Below are positions 7,578 to 16,197 of a stretch of DNA of 37,664 nucleotides, one piece after another. Position 1 is the first letter of the stretch, and the number at the start of each line of letters is the position of its first letter. Location: contig CAIWWH010000046.1 of NCBI GenBank assembly GCA_903916385.1, positions 1 through 37,664 of the forward strand, written 5' to 3'. The DNA is from an uncultured Actinomycetes bacterium (GTDB lineage: Bacteria; Actinomycetota; Actinomycetes; Nanopelagicales; Nanopelagicaceae). The position numbers were made by a program, and so were the translations under genes. A model generated the notes under the pieces. It ran no database searches and was not told the origin of the DNA. It worked only from the letters and a program-made list of their open reading frames with translations.

Positions 7578-7588
7578 TGCACTACCGA

Positions 7589-7662
7589 CGCGGGGTGGAG
7601 CAGCTCGGTAGCTCGCTGGGCTCATAACCCAGAGGTCATAGGTTCAAATCCTGTCCCCGCTA
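7589..7662 (+). tRNA. Initiator tRNA-fMet (CAT)
   Basis: A 74-base cloverleaf. The acceptor arm CGCGGGG/CCCCGCT leaves the first pair unpaired (C1 opposite U72), and the anticodon stem has three consecutive G-C pairs (CTGGG-CTCATAA-CCCAG); both are hallmarks of initiator tRNA. The T-arm has GGTTCAAATCC. The 3' CCA is not encoded (CTA follows the discriminator A), so it must be added after RNase Z cleavage. The pgl start codon begins two bases after the tRNA. Confidence 0.95.
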
Positions 7663-7664
7663 CT

Positions 7665-8372
7665 ATGAACTACATCAGCGACCCATCAGATGAAAATCTG
7701 GTGGGTCTTTGCGCTTCCGGAGTAATCAATGCGATCACCGATGCCTGGACGCTACGCAATAGTGCACACGTAGTCATCACGGGAGGTCGGACAGGCCTGG
7801 CAATCGTGAAGGCGATTGATCAGGCTCTCTTCAAGTTGGTGCGCCTCAAGAACTCCTTTGAGGGCTCCATGTTGCATATCTGGTTCTCTGACGAGCGCTT
7901 CGTCTCGCACGGTAACCCCGATCGCAGCGATACGACTTTGATCTCTGGCTTTGGGATGTGTAAGTCGCAGATCGTCTTCCATCGCGTCGCCGATAGTGGT
8001 GATTTGGAGGAGGCTGCGCAGGGTTATGCCGAGGAAGTTGACGATGAGCTCGCTTCACGCCCTTTCGATGCTGTCATTCTTAGCATGGGTGAGGATGGTC
8101 ACATTGCCAGTCTCTTTCCGGGGCTTTTAGATCCAGAATTCGCAGGCTCCGCCGTGGCAGTCCATAATTCTCCTAAAGCACCTCCATTGCGCGTGAGCCT
8201 CTCACTGCAGCGGCTGGCTAACTCAAAACATATTTATATCTTCGCTCTCGGAGAGGGCAAGGCTGCAGCGTTGCAGTCGCTAGTCACGGGCCCTGTGGGA
8301 GCCCTGGCAAAGAGTTCACCAAACGGTCAACTTCAAATCCTTACTGATCTATCGGCACCGACCAGTAATTAA
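7665..8372 (+). CDS. pgl: 6-phosphogluconolactonase
   Basis: Hydrolyses 6-phosphogluconolactone to 6-phosphogluconate, the second step of the oxidative pentose-phosphate pathway, in the cytoplasm. The 235 residues show family motifs ITGGRTG (38-44), SDERFV (75-80) and MGEDGHIASLFPG (141-153). The ATG lies two bases after the tRNA-fMet discriminator base, with no room for a ribosome site, so translation must be leaderless after tRNA processing, or start further in. First gene of pgl-gnd-zwf; gnd follows after 31 bases. Confidence 0.9.
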   Translation: MNYISDPSDENLVGLCASGVINAITDAWTLRNSAHVVITGGRTGLAIVKAIDQALFKLVRLKNSFEGSMLHIWFSDERFVSHGNPDRSDTTLISGFGMCKSQIVFHRVADSGDLEEAAQGYAEEVDDELASRPFDAVILSMGEDGHIASLFPGLLDPEFAGSAVAVHNSPKAPPLRVSLSLQRLANSKHIYIFALGEGKAAALQSLVTGPVGALAKSSPNGQLQILTDLSAPTSN

Positions 8373-8403
8373 TTTAAGATCGCTCTACCGTCAGGAGATC
8401 ACA

Positions 8404-9426
8404 ATGAGCACCATTCAATTAACCATCGTTGGCCTTGGCCGGATGGGCGCTGGTATTGCCCGCCGCATTCAGAGCCACGCGGAGTCACCAGTAAATATCG
8501 CGGTTTACGATGTAAATCCAGAGACCGTTAAGACGATCGCTGCCGAGGGATTTACTCCGCTCTCTTCACTTGCTGATCTCGCGCAGTTCAATGATGCCGC
8601 GAACCCACAATTTGTCTGGGTGATGGTTCCCGCCGAAGTTACGCAGCAGACGATCCACGCCGTCGCCGAGCACTTGGCTCCAGGTTCAACCATCATTGAT
8701 GGTGGCAATACCTTTTACCGCGATGACATTGCTAATGCAGCATGGCTTGCAACGAAGGGTATCGATTTTGTAGATGTCGGAACCTCTGGTGGCGTCTACG
8801 GCTTTGCACGTGGTTTCTCACTCATGATCGGCGGCGATACAAAAGTTGTCGAGCGCCTGACCCCAATCTTCAAGGCGATGGCTCCTGGAGTTGCCGCTGC
8901 AGAGCGCACACCAGGTCGTACCGGTGAACCAAGTAACTCTGAATATGGCTTCTTACATTGCGGTCCAATCGGTTCAGGCCATTTTATCAAGATGGTTCAC
9001 AATGGAATTGAGTACGGCGCAATGGCTGCGTATGCCGAAGGACTTAATTTGATTCACGCTGCAGCGCAGGGGATCAAGCACCCTACTGCAGTCGGTGATC
9101 ACGTTGAAACAAAGTATGAATTCAATATGGAAGAAGTCACCGAAGTTTGGCGTCGCGGTTCAGTTGTTGCCTCCTGGCTCCTTGATCTGACAGCGACGGC
9201 TTACACCGAAGATCCAGAGCTCGCTGGCTATGAAGGTTCGGTATCCGACTCCGGTGAAGGCCGCTGGACCGTGCAAACTGCAATTGATGCAGGCGTGCCT
9301 GCGAATGTACTGAGCGCATCATTGATGGGCCGTTTCTCCTCACGCGGGAATGATCTCTACGCCAACAAGGTTCTCTCTGCTATGCGTAAGAAATTTGGCG
9401 GCCACGTTGAAGTGAAGAAGAAGTAG
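8404..9426 (+). CDS. gnd: 6-phosphogluconate dehydrogenase, decarboxylating (short form)
   Basis: Oxidises 6-phosphogluconate to ribulose 5-phosphate and CO2. At 340 residues it is the short GntZ/YqeC-like type rather than the ~470-residue enteric type. Visible features are the Rossmann loop GLGRMG (10-15), IIDGGNTFYRDD (97-108), DVGTSGGVYG (124-133) and the catalytic Lys196/Asn200 in KMVHN. The sequence after the Rossmann strand is VYDVNPE, with an acidic residue that suggests NAD rather than NADP, which is inference. A good AGGAG site precedes the ATG. zwf begins directly after its stop codon. Confidence 0.9.
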   Translation: MSTIQLTIVGLGRMGAGIARRIQSHAESPVNIAVYDVNPETVKTIAAEGFTPLSSLADLAQFNDAANPQFVWVMVPAEVTQQTIHAVAEHLAPGSTIIDGGNTFYRDDIANAAWLATKGIDFVDVGTSGGVYGFARGFSLMIGGDTKVVERLTPIFKAMAPGVAAAERTPGRTGEPSNSEYGFLHCGPIGSGHFIKMVHNGIEYGAMAAYAEGLNLIHAAAQGIKHPTAVGDHVETKYEFNMEEVTEVWRRGSVVASWLLDLTATAYTEDPELAGYEGSVSDSGEGRWTVQTAIDAGVPANVLSASLMGRFSSRGNDLYANKVLSAMRKKFGGHVEVKKK

Positions 9427-10812
9427 ATGAGCGCTCGTAAGATTCCACTCCTTGAGGCAGATGTCCTCGTACTTTTCGGCGCGACCGGAGATTTGGCTAA
9501 GAAGAAATTGTTCCCCGCTCTCTACAGCATGTCGATGAATGATTCGTTGCAGTGCCCAGTTGTAGGCGTTGCATCTACCAAGTGGAATCACGAAGAGTTT
9601 GCTGCCCACGCCTTTGATGCGATCAAGGCGGCATTTCCAGATCCAGATGCAAAGATGCTGGCGAAGCTAGATGACGAGTTATCTCTTGTCGTTGGAAATT
9701 ACGAAGATCCTAAGTTGTACGAGGATCTCGCTGAAGTCCTCAAAGATAAGCAGAGTCCCGTTATCTACCTCGCTATCCCACCTGCCTTCTTCGGCAATGT
9801 GACGCAAGGCCTTGCCAAGGTCGGTCTGACCGAACGCTCTCGCCTCGTCGTGGAAAAGCCTTTTGGTCGCGACCTCCACTCAGCTATTGCACTACAGGAA
9901 GTCTTGGAAGAGGTCCTTCCTGAAGAGCGCATCTTCCGCATCGATCATTACCTCGGTAAAGAGTCCGTCGAAGATATCTTGATCTTCCGCTTCGCTAACT
10001 CAATCTGGGAGCCACTTTGGAATCACCGCTATATCAATAGCGTGCAGATCACGATGGCCGAGGATTTCGGCGTCGAAGGTCGTGGTGCCTTCTATGATGG
10101 CGTTGGCGCAATCCGCGATGTCTTGCAGAACCACTTGCTCCAAGTTCTAGCACTGATCGCAATGGAGCCACCATCAGATCTCTCATCGAGCACCATGGAA
10201 GATGAGAAGCTCAAAGTTTTCCGCGCTATCGCAGCGCTAAAGCCCGAAAATGTTATTCGTGGCCAGTATGTCGGATACCTCGATGAGGCGGGTGTTGCAC
10301 CGCGCTCCACAACAGAGACTTACGCCGCAGCAACGATGTATGTTGATAACTGGCGCTGGTCTGGCGTTCCGTTCTATCTCCGCACCGGTAAGAACCTAGC
10401 TGAGACCACCCTCGAAGTTGTTATCGAATTTAAGCAACCACCTCGCCTTTTGTTTGCAGAGAGTCAAGAGGGATCTGCAAACTTGCTCCGCTTCCGTTTG
10501 GGTAAGAACGATGGCGTGGATATCGAGCTACAAGCGAAGTCGCCAGGTGACTCACTGACAACTGAATCTGTAAAGCTGACCGTTAACTTCTCTGCCGCCC
10601 TTGGCGATCGCCAAGAGGCTTACGAGCGTCTACTGCGTGCCGCTATGGCAGGAGATCACAAGCGCTTCACCGCTATTGATTCCGTTCTTGAAACGTGGAG
10701 AATCGTCGAGGGCATCATCAACAATGAGCCACACCTATCTCCGTACTTCAAAGGAACATGGGGACCAGAGCGCGCCGATGAGCTTCCAGAGCGTGGCTGG
10801 TTAGAGCTCTAA
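9427..10812 (+). CDS. zwf: Glucose-6-phosphate dehydrogenase
   Basis: Catalyses the first, NADP-reducing step of the oxidative pentose-phosphate pathway. The 461 residues include the cofactor loop [16 protein letters not shown] (18-33), EKPFG (143-147) and the active-site block RIDHYLGKE (171-179) with the catalytic histidine, a normal length for the family. Its ATG directly follows the gnd stop codon, with no spacing, so the two are translationally coupled. The stop codon overlaps that of the convergent gene (10809-10812). No OpcA gene, the usual actinobacterial partner, is adjacent. Confidence 0.95.
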   Translation: MSARKIPLLEADVLVLFGATGDLAKKKLFPALYSMSMNDSLQCPVVGVASTKWNHEEFAAHAFDAIKAAFPDPDAKMLAKLDDELSLVVGNYEDPKLYEDLAEVLKDKQSPVIYLAIPPAFFGNVTQGLAKVGLTERSRLVVEKPFGRDLHSAIALQEVLEEVLPEERIFRIDHYLGKESVEDILIFRFANSIWEPLWNHRYINSVQITMAEDFGVEGRGAFYDGVGAIRDVLQNHLLQVLALIAMEPPSDLSSSTMEDEKLKVFRAIAALKPENVIRGQYVGYLDEAGVAPRSTTETYAAATMYVDNWRWSGVPFYLRTGKNLAETTLEVVIEFKQPPRLLFAESQEGSANLLRFRLGKNDGVDIELQAKSPGDSLTTESVKLTVNFSAALGDRQEAYERLLRAAMAGDHKRFTAIDSVLETWRIVEGIINNEPHLSPYFKGTWGPERADELPERGWLEL

Positions 10813-11288
10813 ATAACCTCTTTGCTAATCCCAAAGTTGGCGTAAGCGATTCCATCAATAGCGACAACAAACGATGTTGGGTCGCTTAGAACTGCAGCGG
10901 CAATTGATGCAGAAAATGGAACCGTCGCACGCGCGATAACTTCGGGATTTCCGATAAGGACAGTTCGCTTCGCTCCACCATCAATAATGCGCGCGCTAAA
11001 ACCACGCTCTGGCGAGAACGAGTAGTCGCTAATCGGCAGGACTATTGCACCGCGCTCTTGAAAGAACTCTTGCGCGGCTAAGTCGGCAGGGGAGTTGGCT
11101 TCGCTTAAGATGGAGAGGATTGCCGAGTTAATCGTGTGGGGGTTAAGCTCCGAGCCGCGGCTTGATGGATCCGGATTGCTCTCGCAAATAAATCCAGTAA
11201 CGGAGTAAACCTCTTGCTTTGCTACCTCTGAAGCGGGAGGCGCAGAGGTTACCTTTGCCTTCTTCTTTCCAAACCAGAGAAATCTCAT
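10809..11288 (-). CDS. Stand-alone P-type ATPase nucleotide-binding-domain-like protein
   Basis: 159 residues. The N-terminus is basic ([12 protein letters not shown]). Residues about 48-155 line up by eye with the nucleotide-binding domain of heavy-metal P-type ATPases: NSPADLA (65-71) in place of the HP motif, PERGFSA (93-99) in place of PGx[11 protein letters not shown] (110-118) matching the conserved VGN strand, and VVAIDG (141-146) matching the last strand before the hinge. No DKTGT phosphorylation motif or membrane helix is present. The His to Ser and Gly to Glu changes suggest weakened ATP binding. It overlaps hisN by 4 bases, so it is the last gene of the aroA-rsgA-hisN operon. Its function is unknown. 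Confidence 0.6.
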   Translation of the reverse strand: MRFLWFGKKKAKVTSAPPASEVAKQEVYSVTGFICESNPDPSSRGSELNPHTINSAILSILSEANSPADLAAQEFFQERGAIVLPISDYSFSPERGFSARIIDGGAKRTVLIGNPEVIARATVPFSASIAAAVLSDPTSFVVAIDGIAYANFGISKEVI

Positions 11289-12070
11289 GCGTTGAGCGCG
11301 CTCAAGAACTCGTTGTGCAAGACGCCGTTGCTCGATACACCGTTGCCACCGTGCGATCCTGGCTTACCTTCTAGGTTAGTGAATGTGCCACCGGCTTCGC
11401 GAACGATGATGTCGAGCGCTGCCATATCCCACAGCGCCAGGACGGGTTCGACTGCGATATCTACTGCGCCCTCTGCCACGAGCATATGGGACCAGAAATC
11501 TCCCAGGCCTCGGCTGCGCCAGATCTTCTCCTGCAAGGTGAGCATCGCCATCTTGCGAGTACCCCACCCAACGAGATCGGAGTAGGAGAGCGAGGCATCT
11601 TTGAGTTCGCGCACCTGCGAAACCTTGATCTGCTTAGGCGCTCCACCGTTCTCGCTGACATATGCGCCAGTGCCGAGTGCGGCAAACCAACGACGATATA
11701 GGGCGGGGGCGCTCACTACACCCGCAACAACCTCACCTTGCGGGTTACACAAACCAATCAGGGTCGCCCAAGTGGGGATTCCGCGTAGGAAATTTTTGGT
11801 TCCATCGATGGGATCAATCACCCAGTAAAAACTATCGGCTGTAAGTGCGGGAGTTCCGAACTCTTCGCCTACGACGAGATCGTGCGGGCGAGCGGCTGAC
11901 AATAATTCGCGGATCTTCTTCTCTACAGCCTTATCAGCATCCGTGACTGGCGTGAGGTCGGGCTTGGTCTCGATAACGAGGTCGAGGGATTGATAGCGAT
12001 CTCGCGTAATGGAGTCTGCTACATCGGCAAGTTGGTGGGCGAGCATTAAGTCTTGGGCGAAATCTCTCAT
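11285..12070 (-). CDS. hisN: Histidinol-phosphatase, inositol monophosphatase family
   Basis: Probably removes phosphate from L-histidinol phosphate, the penultimate step of histidine synthesis. This is the actinobacterial HisN type; an inositol-1-phosphatase role cannot be excluded. The 261 residues carry the Mg-binding motifs GEE (68-70), DPIDGTKNF (86-94) and LWDMAALD (213-220, with Asp215). It overlaps rsgA upstream and the next gene downstream by 4 bases each (ATGA junctions). aroA-rsgA-hisN order is common in actinobacteria. Confidence 0.85.
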   Translation of the reverse strand: MRDFAQDLMLAHQLADVADSITRDRYQSLDLVIETKPDLTPVTDADKAVEKKIRELLSAARPHDLVVGEEFGTPALTADSFYWVIDPIDGTKNFLRGIPTWATLIGLCNPQGEVVAGVVSAPALYRRWFAALGTGAYVSENGGAPKQIKVSQVRELKDASLSYSDLVGWGTRKMAMLTLQEKIWRSRGLGDFWSHMLVAEGAVDIAVEPVLALWDMAALDIIVREAGGTFTNLEGKPGSHGGNGVSSNGVLHNEFLSALNA

Positions 12071-13047
12071 GAATTTAGTTTACCTTCGCGCAGCAGCCCG
12101 CGAAGATTGGCCAATCTGGCTAGCGATCCTGGGTCGCTAATCATGCTGTTGAGCGCACACCCTTCTTCATCGTGCGAGCAATTGCGTGGGCAGTGCCCGA
12201 TCGCCTCGGCGAACTCTGTAAAGGCACTTATCACGCGATCTCGCTCAACGTGAGCCAGACCAAAGGAGCGCACTCCAGGGGTATCAATAATCCACCCGGA
12301 TTTATCGTTGAGCGCTAGCGCCACAGCGCTTGATGAGGTGTGCCGTCCGCGGCCTGTCACATCATTGACATCGCCCGTAGCTCGGTTGGCGCTCTCGACA
12401 AGCGCATTGACGAGCGTTGATTTTCCAACTCCCGAATGGCCTAAGAGCACAGTGCGCTTGCCGGTTAATTCGGCACGTAGCGCAGTGAGATCGCCGCCCC
12501 GCTGAATCTGAATCGAATCTACGGCGAGGTCTTTATAAGCACTTAAAAATTCAGTGGGATCGGCGAGATCACATTTGGTCATTATGATCAGCGGCTTGAT
12601 TCGTTGATCAAATGCGACCACCAAGGCACGATCTACAAAACCGTGGCGGGGTTCTGGGTTTGCGGCGGCCAGCACTATGCCGATCTGATCGACATTGGCA
12701 ACGATTATTCGCTCCATGCCAGCGTCATCTTCAACGGTCCGCGTGAGTTCATTTCTCCGCGGCTCAACGGCAACGATGCGCGCCAGAGTATCTATGCGAC
12801 CAGAAATATCACCGACGATCCGCACGATATCACCGACAACAACTGACTTCTTGCCCAATTCGCGTGCCTTCATGGCAGTGACAACAACGCCCGTCGCCTC
12901 TATCAGTGCAGCGCTGCGGCCACGATCTACTGCGATGATGCGAGCGAGATCTGCCCCAGAGTAATCGGGTCGGTCTTTAGTGCGCGGCCGTGAAGAGCGC
13001 TTCGGACGGATCCGAACGTCATCCTCATCGAGTTCGCGAGGGGTCAT
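12067..13047 (-). CDS. rsgA: Ribosome small-subunit GTPase RsgA
   Basis: A circularly permuted GTPase that helps mature the 30S subunit. It has 326 residues: a basic N-terminal tail (about 1-30), an OB-fold (about 30-100), then GTP motifs in permuted order TKCD (157-160, G4), GHSGVGKST (203-211, G1) and DTPG (255-258, G3). A zinc site of Cys286, Cys290, His292 and Cys297 follows. All key residues are present. The start overlaps the aroA stop and the stop overlaps the hisN start, each by 4 bases. Confidence 0.95.
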   Translation of the reverse strand: MTPRELDEDDVRIRPKRSSRPRTKDRPDYSGADLARIIAVDRGRSAALIEATGVVVTAMKARELGKKSVVVGDIVRIVGDISGRIDTLARIVAVEPRRNELTRTVEDDAGMERIIVANVDQIGIVLAAANPEPRHGFVDRALVVAFDQRIKPLIIMTKCDLADPTEFLSAYKDLAVDSIQIQRGGDLTALRAELTGKRTVLLGHSGVGKSTLVNALVESANRATGDVNDVTGRGRHTSSSAVALALNDKSGWIIDTPGVRSFGLAHVERDRVISAFTEFAEAIGHCPRNCSHDEEGCALNSMISDPGSLARLANLRGLLREGKLNS

Positions 13048-14318
13048 TTATTCCCAGTTAGAAGTTCATTCCAGGCTCCAGGGAAATCAGGGAGCGTCTT
13101 CTGGGTCGTTGCAATATTTTCAACTGCAATTCCATCGACGATCAAACCGATCATCGCACCCGCAGTCGCAAGTCGGTGATCGTCGTACGTATGGAAAGTT
13201 CCTGCATGAAGCTGGCGCGGAATGATGCGCAGGGCCGATGGTTCTTCAATGACCTCGCCACCTAATTTGTTAATCTCGGTTGCAAGTGCAGCCAATCGAT
13301 CGGTCTCGTGGGTACGCAGATGGGCTATCCCACGTAGGTACGATGGCGAGTCTGCAAAGAGGCAGATTGCAGCGATTGATGGAGTGAGTTCACCAACATC
13401 GTGCAGATCAATGTCGATTCCATGAATCGCATCGCCAGTAATGGCTAGATTGTTGCCCCTGAATTCGACTCGGGCTCCCATCGCAGTAAAGATCTCGCGC
13501 AGCTGATCGCCAGGTTGTGTGGTGCTGTGTGGCCAATCGCGAATGACGACGGTGCCCCCAGAAAGCATTGCAGCGCCCATAAAAGGAGCAGCATTTGAGA
13601 GATCAGGTTCAATCACAGAATCTGCGCCGCTCATCGCGATTGGTTTGACGCTCCATTCGTTCTCACCGACCACAACCTCAACTCCCTTTTCGCGGAGCAT
13701 GGCGATTGTCATCTCAATATGGGGGAGTGATGGGAGAGAGGTGCCCACATGTTTGACGGTTATCCCCTCCTTGGTAGCGGGAGCGACGAGAAGTAGGGCC
13801 GAGATAAATTGGCTGGAAAGCGTCGCATCTACCTCAACGGTGCCGCCCTTGAGTTGACCGTTGGCGTTGATGGTCATAGGCAACGAGTAGCGCCCACCGT
13901 GTTCGATGGATACCCCCAGAGATTCCAGCGCTTTGATGACTGGCCCCAGTGGGCGCTCGTGAGAGCGAGCATCCCCATCAAAGTGGATGAGCCCTTTAGC
14001 CATTGCGGCGACTGGCGGTAGAAAGCGCATGACCGTACCAGCGTTGCCCACATCTACTGAAGCTGGCCCATATAACTGGCTAGGCGTGATCGTGAGATCT
14101 CCATTTGCGGCGGTCTCGATACCGACGCCAATCGCTTTTAATCCAGCGATCATCAAGGCTGAGTCCCGCGAGTGCAGTGGTCGACGAAGCGTCGAGGGGG
14201 TTCCACAGAGCGCTGCCAAGATCAGCGCGCGATTTGTTACGGATTTAGAACCAGGAATCGTGAGGGTTGCATCAATCGGGTTCTGCCCCCGGAAGGGTGC
14301 GCGCCAAAGATTCGTCAT
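13044..14318 (-). CDS. aroA: 3-phosphoshikimate 1-carboxyvinyltransferase (EPSP synthase)
   Basis: Joins shikimate 3-phosphate and phosphoenolpyruvate in aromatic amino-acid synthesis. The 424 residues show IPGSKSVTNR (21-30), GNAGTVMRFL (91-100), the RTHETDRL block and DDHRLATAGAM (379-389). In the N-terminal PEP-binding motif, GNAGTVMRF replaces GNAGTAMR. First gene of the operon. A TAGGCT -10 box ends 6 bases before the ATG, and no ribosome site is present, so the mRNA is probably leaderless. It is divergent from yedK with only 32 bases between the start codons. Confidence 0.95.
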   Translation of the reverse strand: MTNLWRAPFRGQNPIDATLTIPGSKSVTNRALILAALCGTPSTLRRPLHSRDSALMIAGLKAIGVGIETAANGDLTITPSQLYGPASVDVGNAGTVMRFLPPVAAMAKGLIHFDGDARSHERPLGPVIKALESLGVSIEHGGRYSLPMTINANGQLKGGTVEVDATLSSQFISALLLVAPATKEGITVKHVGTSLPSLPHIEMTIAMLREKGVEVVVGENEWSVKPIAMSGADSVIEPDLSNAAPFMGAAMLSGGTVVIRDWPHSTTQPGDQLREIFTAMGARVEFRGNNLAITGDAIHGIDIDLHDVGELTPSIAAICLFADSPSYLRGIAHLRTHETDRLAALATEINKLGGEVIEEPSALRIIPRQLHAGTFHTYDDHRLATAGAMIGLIVDGIAVENIATTQKTLPDFPGAWNELLTGNK

Positions 14319-14324
14319 ATCGCA

Positions 14325-14343
14325 AGCCTACCTGAGATACCTT
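14325..14343. promoter_or_regulatory. Back-to-back leaderless promoters of aroA and yedK
   Basis: For aroA (minus), TAGGCT occupies 14330-14325 with 6 bases to the ATG at 14318. For yedK (plus), TACCTT occupies 14338-14343 with 7 bases to the ATG at 14351. The two -10 boxes are 7 bp apart, so each polymerase would cover the other's promoter and any -35 box would fall at or within the other gene's start. Clear -35 sequences are not seen. Confidence 0.55.
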
Positions 14344-14350
14344 TACGCCC

Positions 14351-15085
14351 ATGTGCGGTCGATACGCTCTTGCAGCAGAAGCAGATGACATGCTGGAGGC
14401 ATTTGCAATTACTACTGACTACGCCGGCCCCATACTTCCTGCCGACTGGAATATCACACCAACCCGCAATATCTACATCGTTCGAGAGAAGAGCGATCGC
14501 ATCACCAACCAGAGATCGCGTGAATTAGCCATAGTCTCATGGGGACTCATTGCGCCGTGGTCTGAAAATCCGCAAGATGCCTTGCGATCGCAATCACAAG
14601 CAATCAATGCGCGAACAGAGACGGTGCATGAGAAGCCAACTTTTCGCAGCGCATTCATCTCGCGCCGTTGTTTAATTCCAGCTACTGGCTATTACGAATG
14701 GGCGACTGAACTTGGGCCGTATTCGCCTAAGCAACCCTTCTTCATTCACGGAGATGGAGTAATTGCTTTTGCAGGAATCTGGGACCGTTGGAGAGCGCCC
14801 GATGGCACTTATAAGGAGAGCGCGGCCATCATCACCCGGCCAGCAGTCGAGTTCCTTGCGAGCGTCCATCACCGGATGCCAACATTTCTGCCGCAAGAGC
14901 GCTGGGGAGCATGGCTCGACCCCTCGCTCAATCAAGTTGAAGAGATTCGCAGTCTGATGGAGCTAGCCGAGCCAGCACGGGGGCTGCAGGCCTATCCGGT
15001 CTCCTCGCGAGTGAACTCCACCGCCAATAACGGGGCAGATCTGATCTCTCCCATCGAACTCGGGGAGCCTGAGACCCTTTTCTAG
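14351..15085 (+). CDS. yedK: SOS response-associated peptidase (HMCES/YedK)
   Basis: Forms a covalent thiazolidine cross-link with abasic sites in single-stranded DNA through Cys2, protecting them at replication forks. The 244 residues begin MCGRYAL, leaving Cys2 N-terminal after methionine removal. Also present are the RRCLIPATGYYEW block (105-117, catalytic Glu116) and VHHRMP (172-177, catalytic histidine). The length is usual for the family. It is transcribed away from aroA from a probable leaderless promoter. Confidence 0.9.
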   Translation: MCGRYALAAEADDMLEAFAITTDYAGPILPADWNITPTRNIYIVREKSDRITNQRSRELAIVSWGLIAPWSENPQDALRSQSQAINARTETVHEKPTFRSAFISRRCLIPATGYYEWATELGPYSPKQPFFIHGDGVIAFAGIWDRWRAPDGTYKESAAIITRPAVEFLASVHHRMPTFLPQERWGAWLDPSLNQVEEIRSLMELAEPARGLQAYPVSSRVNSTANNGADLISPIELGEPETLF

Positions 15086-15116
15086 ACTTGATCTCTAGTG
15101 GCCAGCCCGTTCACCG

Positions 15117-15142
15117 GGAATAAACCTTTATCTCAGCCCGTT
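15117..15142 (+). promoter_or_regulatory. SigR-type promoter of sigR (GGAAT-N18-GTT)
   Basis: GGGAAT (15116-15121) and GTT (15140-15142) are separated by exactly 18 bases, matching the consensus known for SigR/SigH-type redox sigma factors. It lies 8 bases before the GTG start, so sigR probably drives its own transcription and the RNA would start at or near the GTG. Confidence 0.8.
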
Positions 15143-15150
15143 CTCAATCT

Positions 15151-15792
15151 GTGGGAGTAGCCTTAGCGGTAATGGATGCCAATCAAAGTGAGCTAGCGGT
15201 CGTTGATCGCAGCGCTGAAAGCGCTGCCCAAAAGAAGACGCGCTTTGAGCGCGACGCTCTGCAATTTACAAATCAAATGTATGCCGCCGCCTTGCGTTAC
15301 ACCAAGGATCCGCATGATGCCCAAGATCTTGTACAAGATACATATGCCAAGGCCTTCGTCTCCTTCCATCAATTTGAACCAGGGACCAATCTCAAGGCTT
15401 GGCTCTATCGCATCCTCACCACCACCTTTATTAATACCTACCGCAAGGATCAACGTCGCCCGCAGATTAGCGATGGTGAGCTAGAAGATTGGCAAATTTA
15501 CGATGCCTCCAGCCACACCAGCGATCAAGGTCGCTCAGCTGAGGATGTCGCTCTCGACGGAATCGTCGATCTTGATGTGCGCGCTGCGCTTGCTGCGATG
15601 CCTGAAGATTTTCGGATGGCGGTTTATCTCGCCGACGTCGAAGGCTTCTCCTACAAAGAGATCGCTGACATCGTAGGCGTCCCTGCCGGAACTGTGATGT
15701 CTCGCCTGCACCGTGGCCGCAAATTACTGCGGGCCTCCCTCTCCGAATACGCTAAAGAGCGCGGCTTTAATCGAGGAGGCGATAATGAATAA
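15151..15792 (+). CDS. sigR: ECF sigma factor SigR (thiol-oxidative stress)
   Basis: Directs RNA polymerase to thiol-stress genes (thioredoxin, cysteine and mycothiol functions) when released from RsrA. The 213 residues contain sigma region 2 (about 38-105, with [14 protein letters not shown] and [15 protein letters not shown]) and region 4 (about 150-198, with [22 protein letters not shown]). The GTG at 15151 lies 8 bases after the SigR promoter -10 and may be leaderless; the ATG at 15172, seven codons in, is the alternative. The end overlaps rsrA by 8 bases. Confidence 0.9.
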   Translation: MGVALAVMDANQSELAVVDRSAESAAQKKTRFERDALQFTNQMYAAALRYTKDPHDAQDLVQDTYAKAFVSFHQFEPGTNLKAWLYRILTTTFINTYRKDQRRPQISDGELEDWQIYDASSHTSDQGRSAEDVALDGIVDLDVRAALAAMPEDFRMAVYLADVEGFSYKEIADIVGVPAGTVMSRLHRGRKLLRASLSEYAKERGFNRGGDNE

Positions 15793-16171
15793 CGCCAACG
15801 CGCTGCCTTGCGATCAAATCCAAGAGGCGCTCTTCCTTTATATCGATCATGAACTCCCCACGGAGCAGGAGTATTGGAGCTTCCAGATTCACTTCAAAGA
15901 GTGCCCTGATTGTGCCGCCGTCCTGATTTATGAGAGCAATGCTCTCTCACTGATGCAGGATTTGCTCCGCGGAAGTTGTAACGAAGAGGCGCCGCAAGAT
16001 CTTCACGAACGGATCCGCCAGCAGACCGAAGCTCTCGCGGGACAGACTCAAGTGCAGTTCTTCTCGTCATCTACAACAATTACAAACTTCACCTTCGATG
16101 GCACCACTTCGATTCAAGTGACACAAGAGGTCACCCACGAGATTCGCCACGACTTTACCGAAGGCGAATAA
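15785..16171 (+). CDS. rsrA: Zinc-binding anti-sigma factor RsrA
   Basis: Holds SigR inactive in the reduced, zinc-bound state and releases it on disulfide formation. The 128 residues have the ZAS signature HFKECPDC (His36, Cys40, Cys43), Cys9 as a likely further ligand or redox partner, and Cys65. The ATG at 15785 has AGGAGGCG just upstream and overlaps the sigR stop. Residues about 85-128 form a Ser/Thr-rich and then acidic tail ([11 protein letters not shown] onward) longer than the ~105-residue Streptomyces RsrA and of unknown role. Confidence 0.9.
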   Translation: MNNANALPCDQIQEALFLYIDHELPTEQEYWSFQIHFKECPDCAAVLIYESNALSLMQDLLRGSCNEEAPQDLHERIRQQTEALAGQTQVQFFSSSTTITNFTFDGTTSIQVTQEVTHEIRHDFTEGE

Positions 16172-16197
16172 GCAGAACTTTTCTCCGCACTATCCAT

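Noticed and set aside
12604-12964. Plus-strand frames opposite rsgA
   Set aside because: rsgA has all GTPase and zinc motifs on the minus strand; the opposite frames have no recognisable sequence.
15085-15110. CTAG-containing short palindrome after yedK as a terminator
   Set aside because: The stem is only four pairs with no following T-run, and it lies directly before the sigR promoter.
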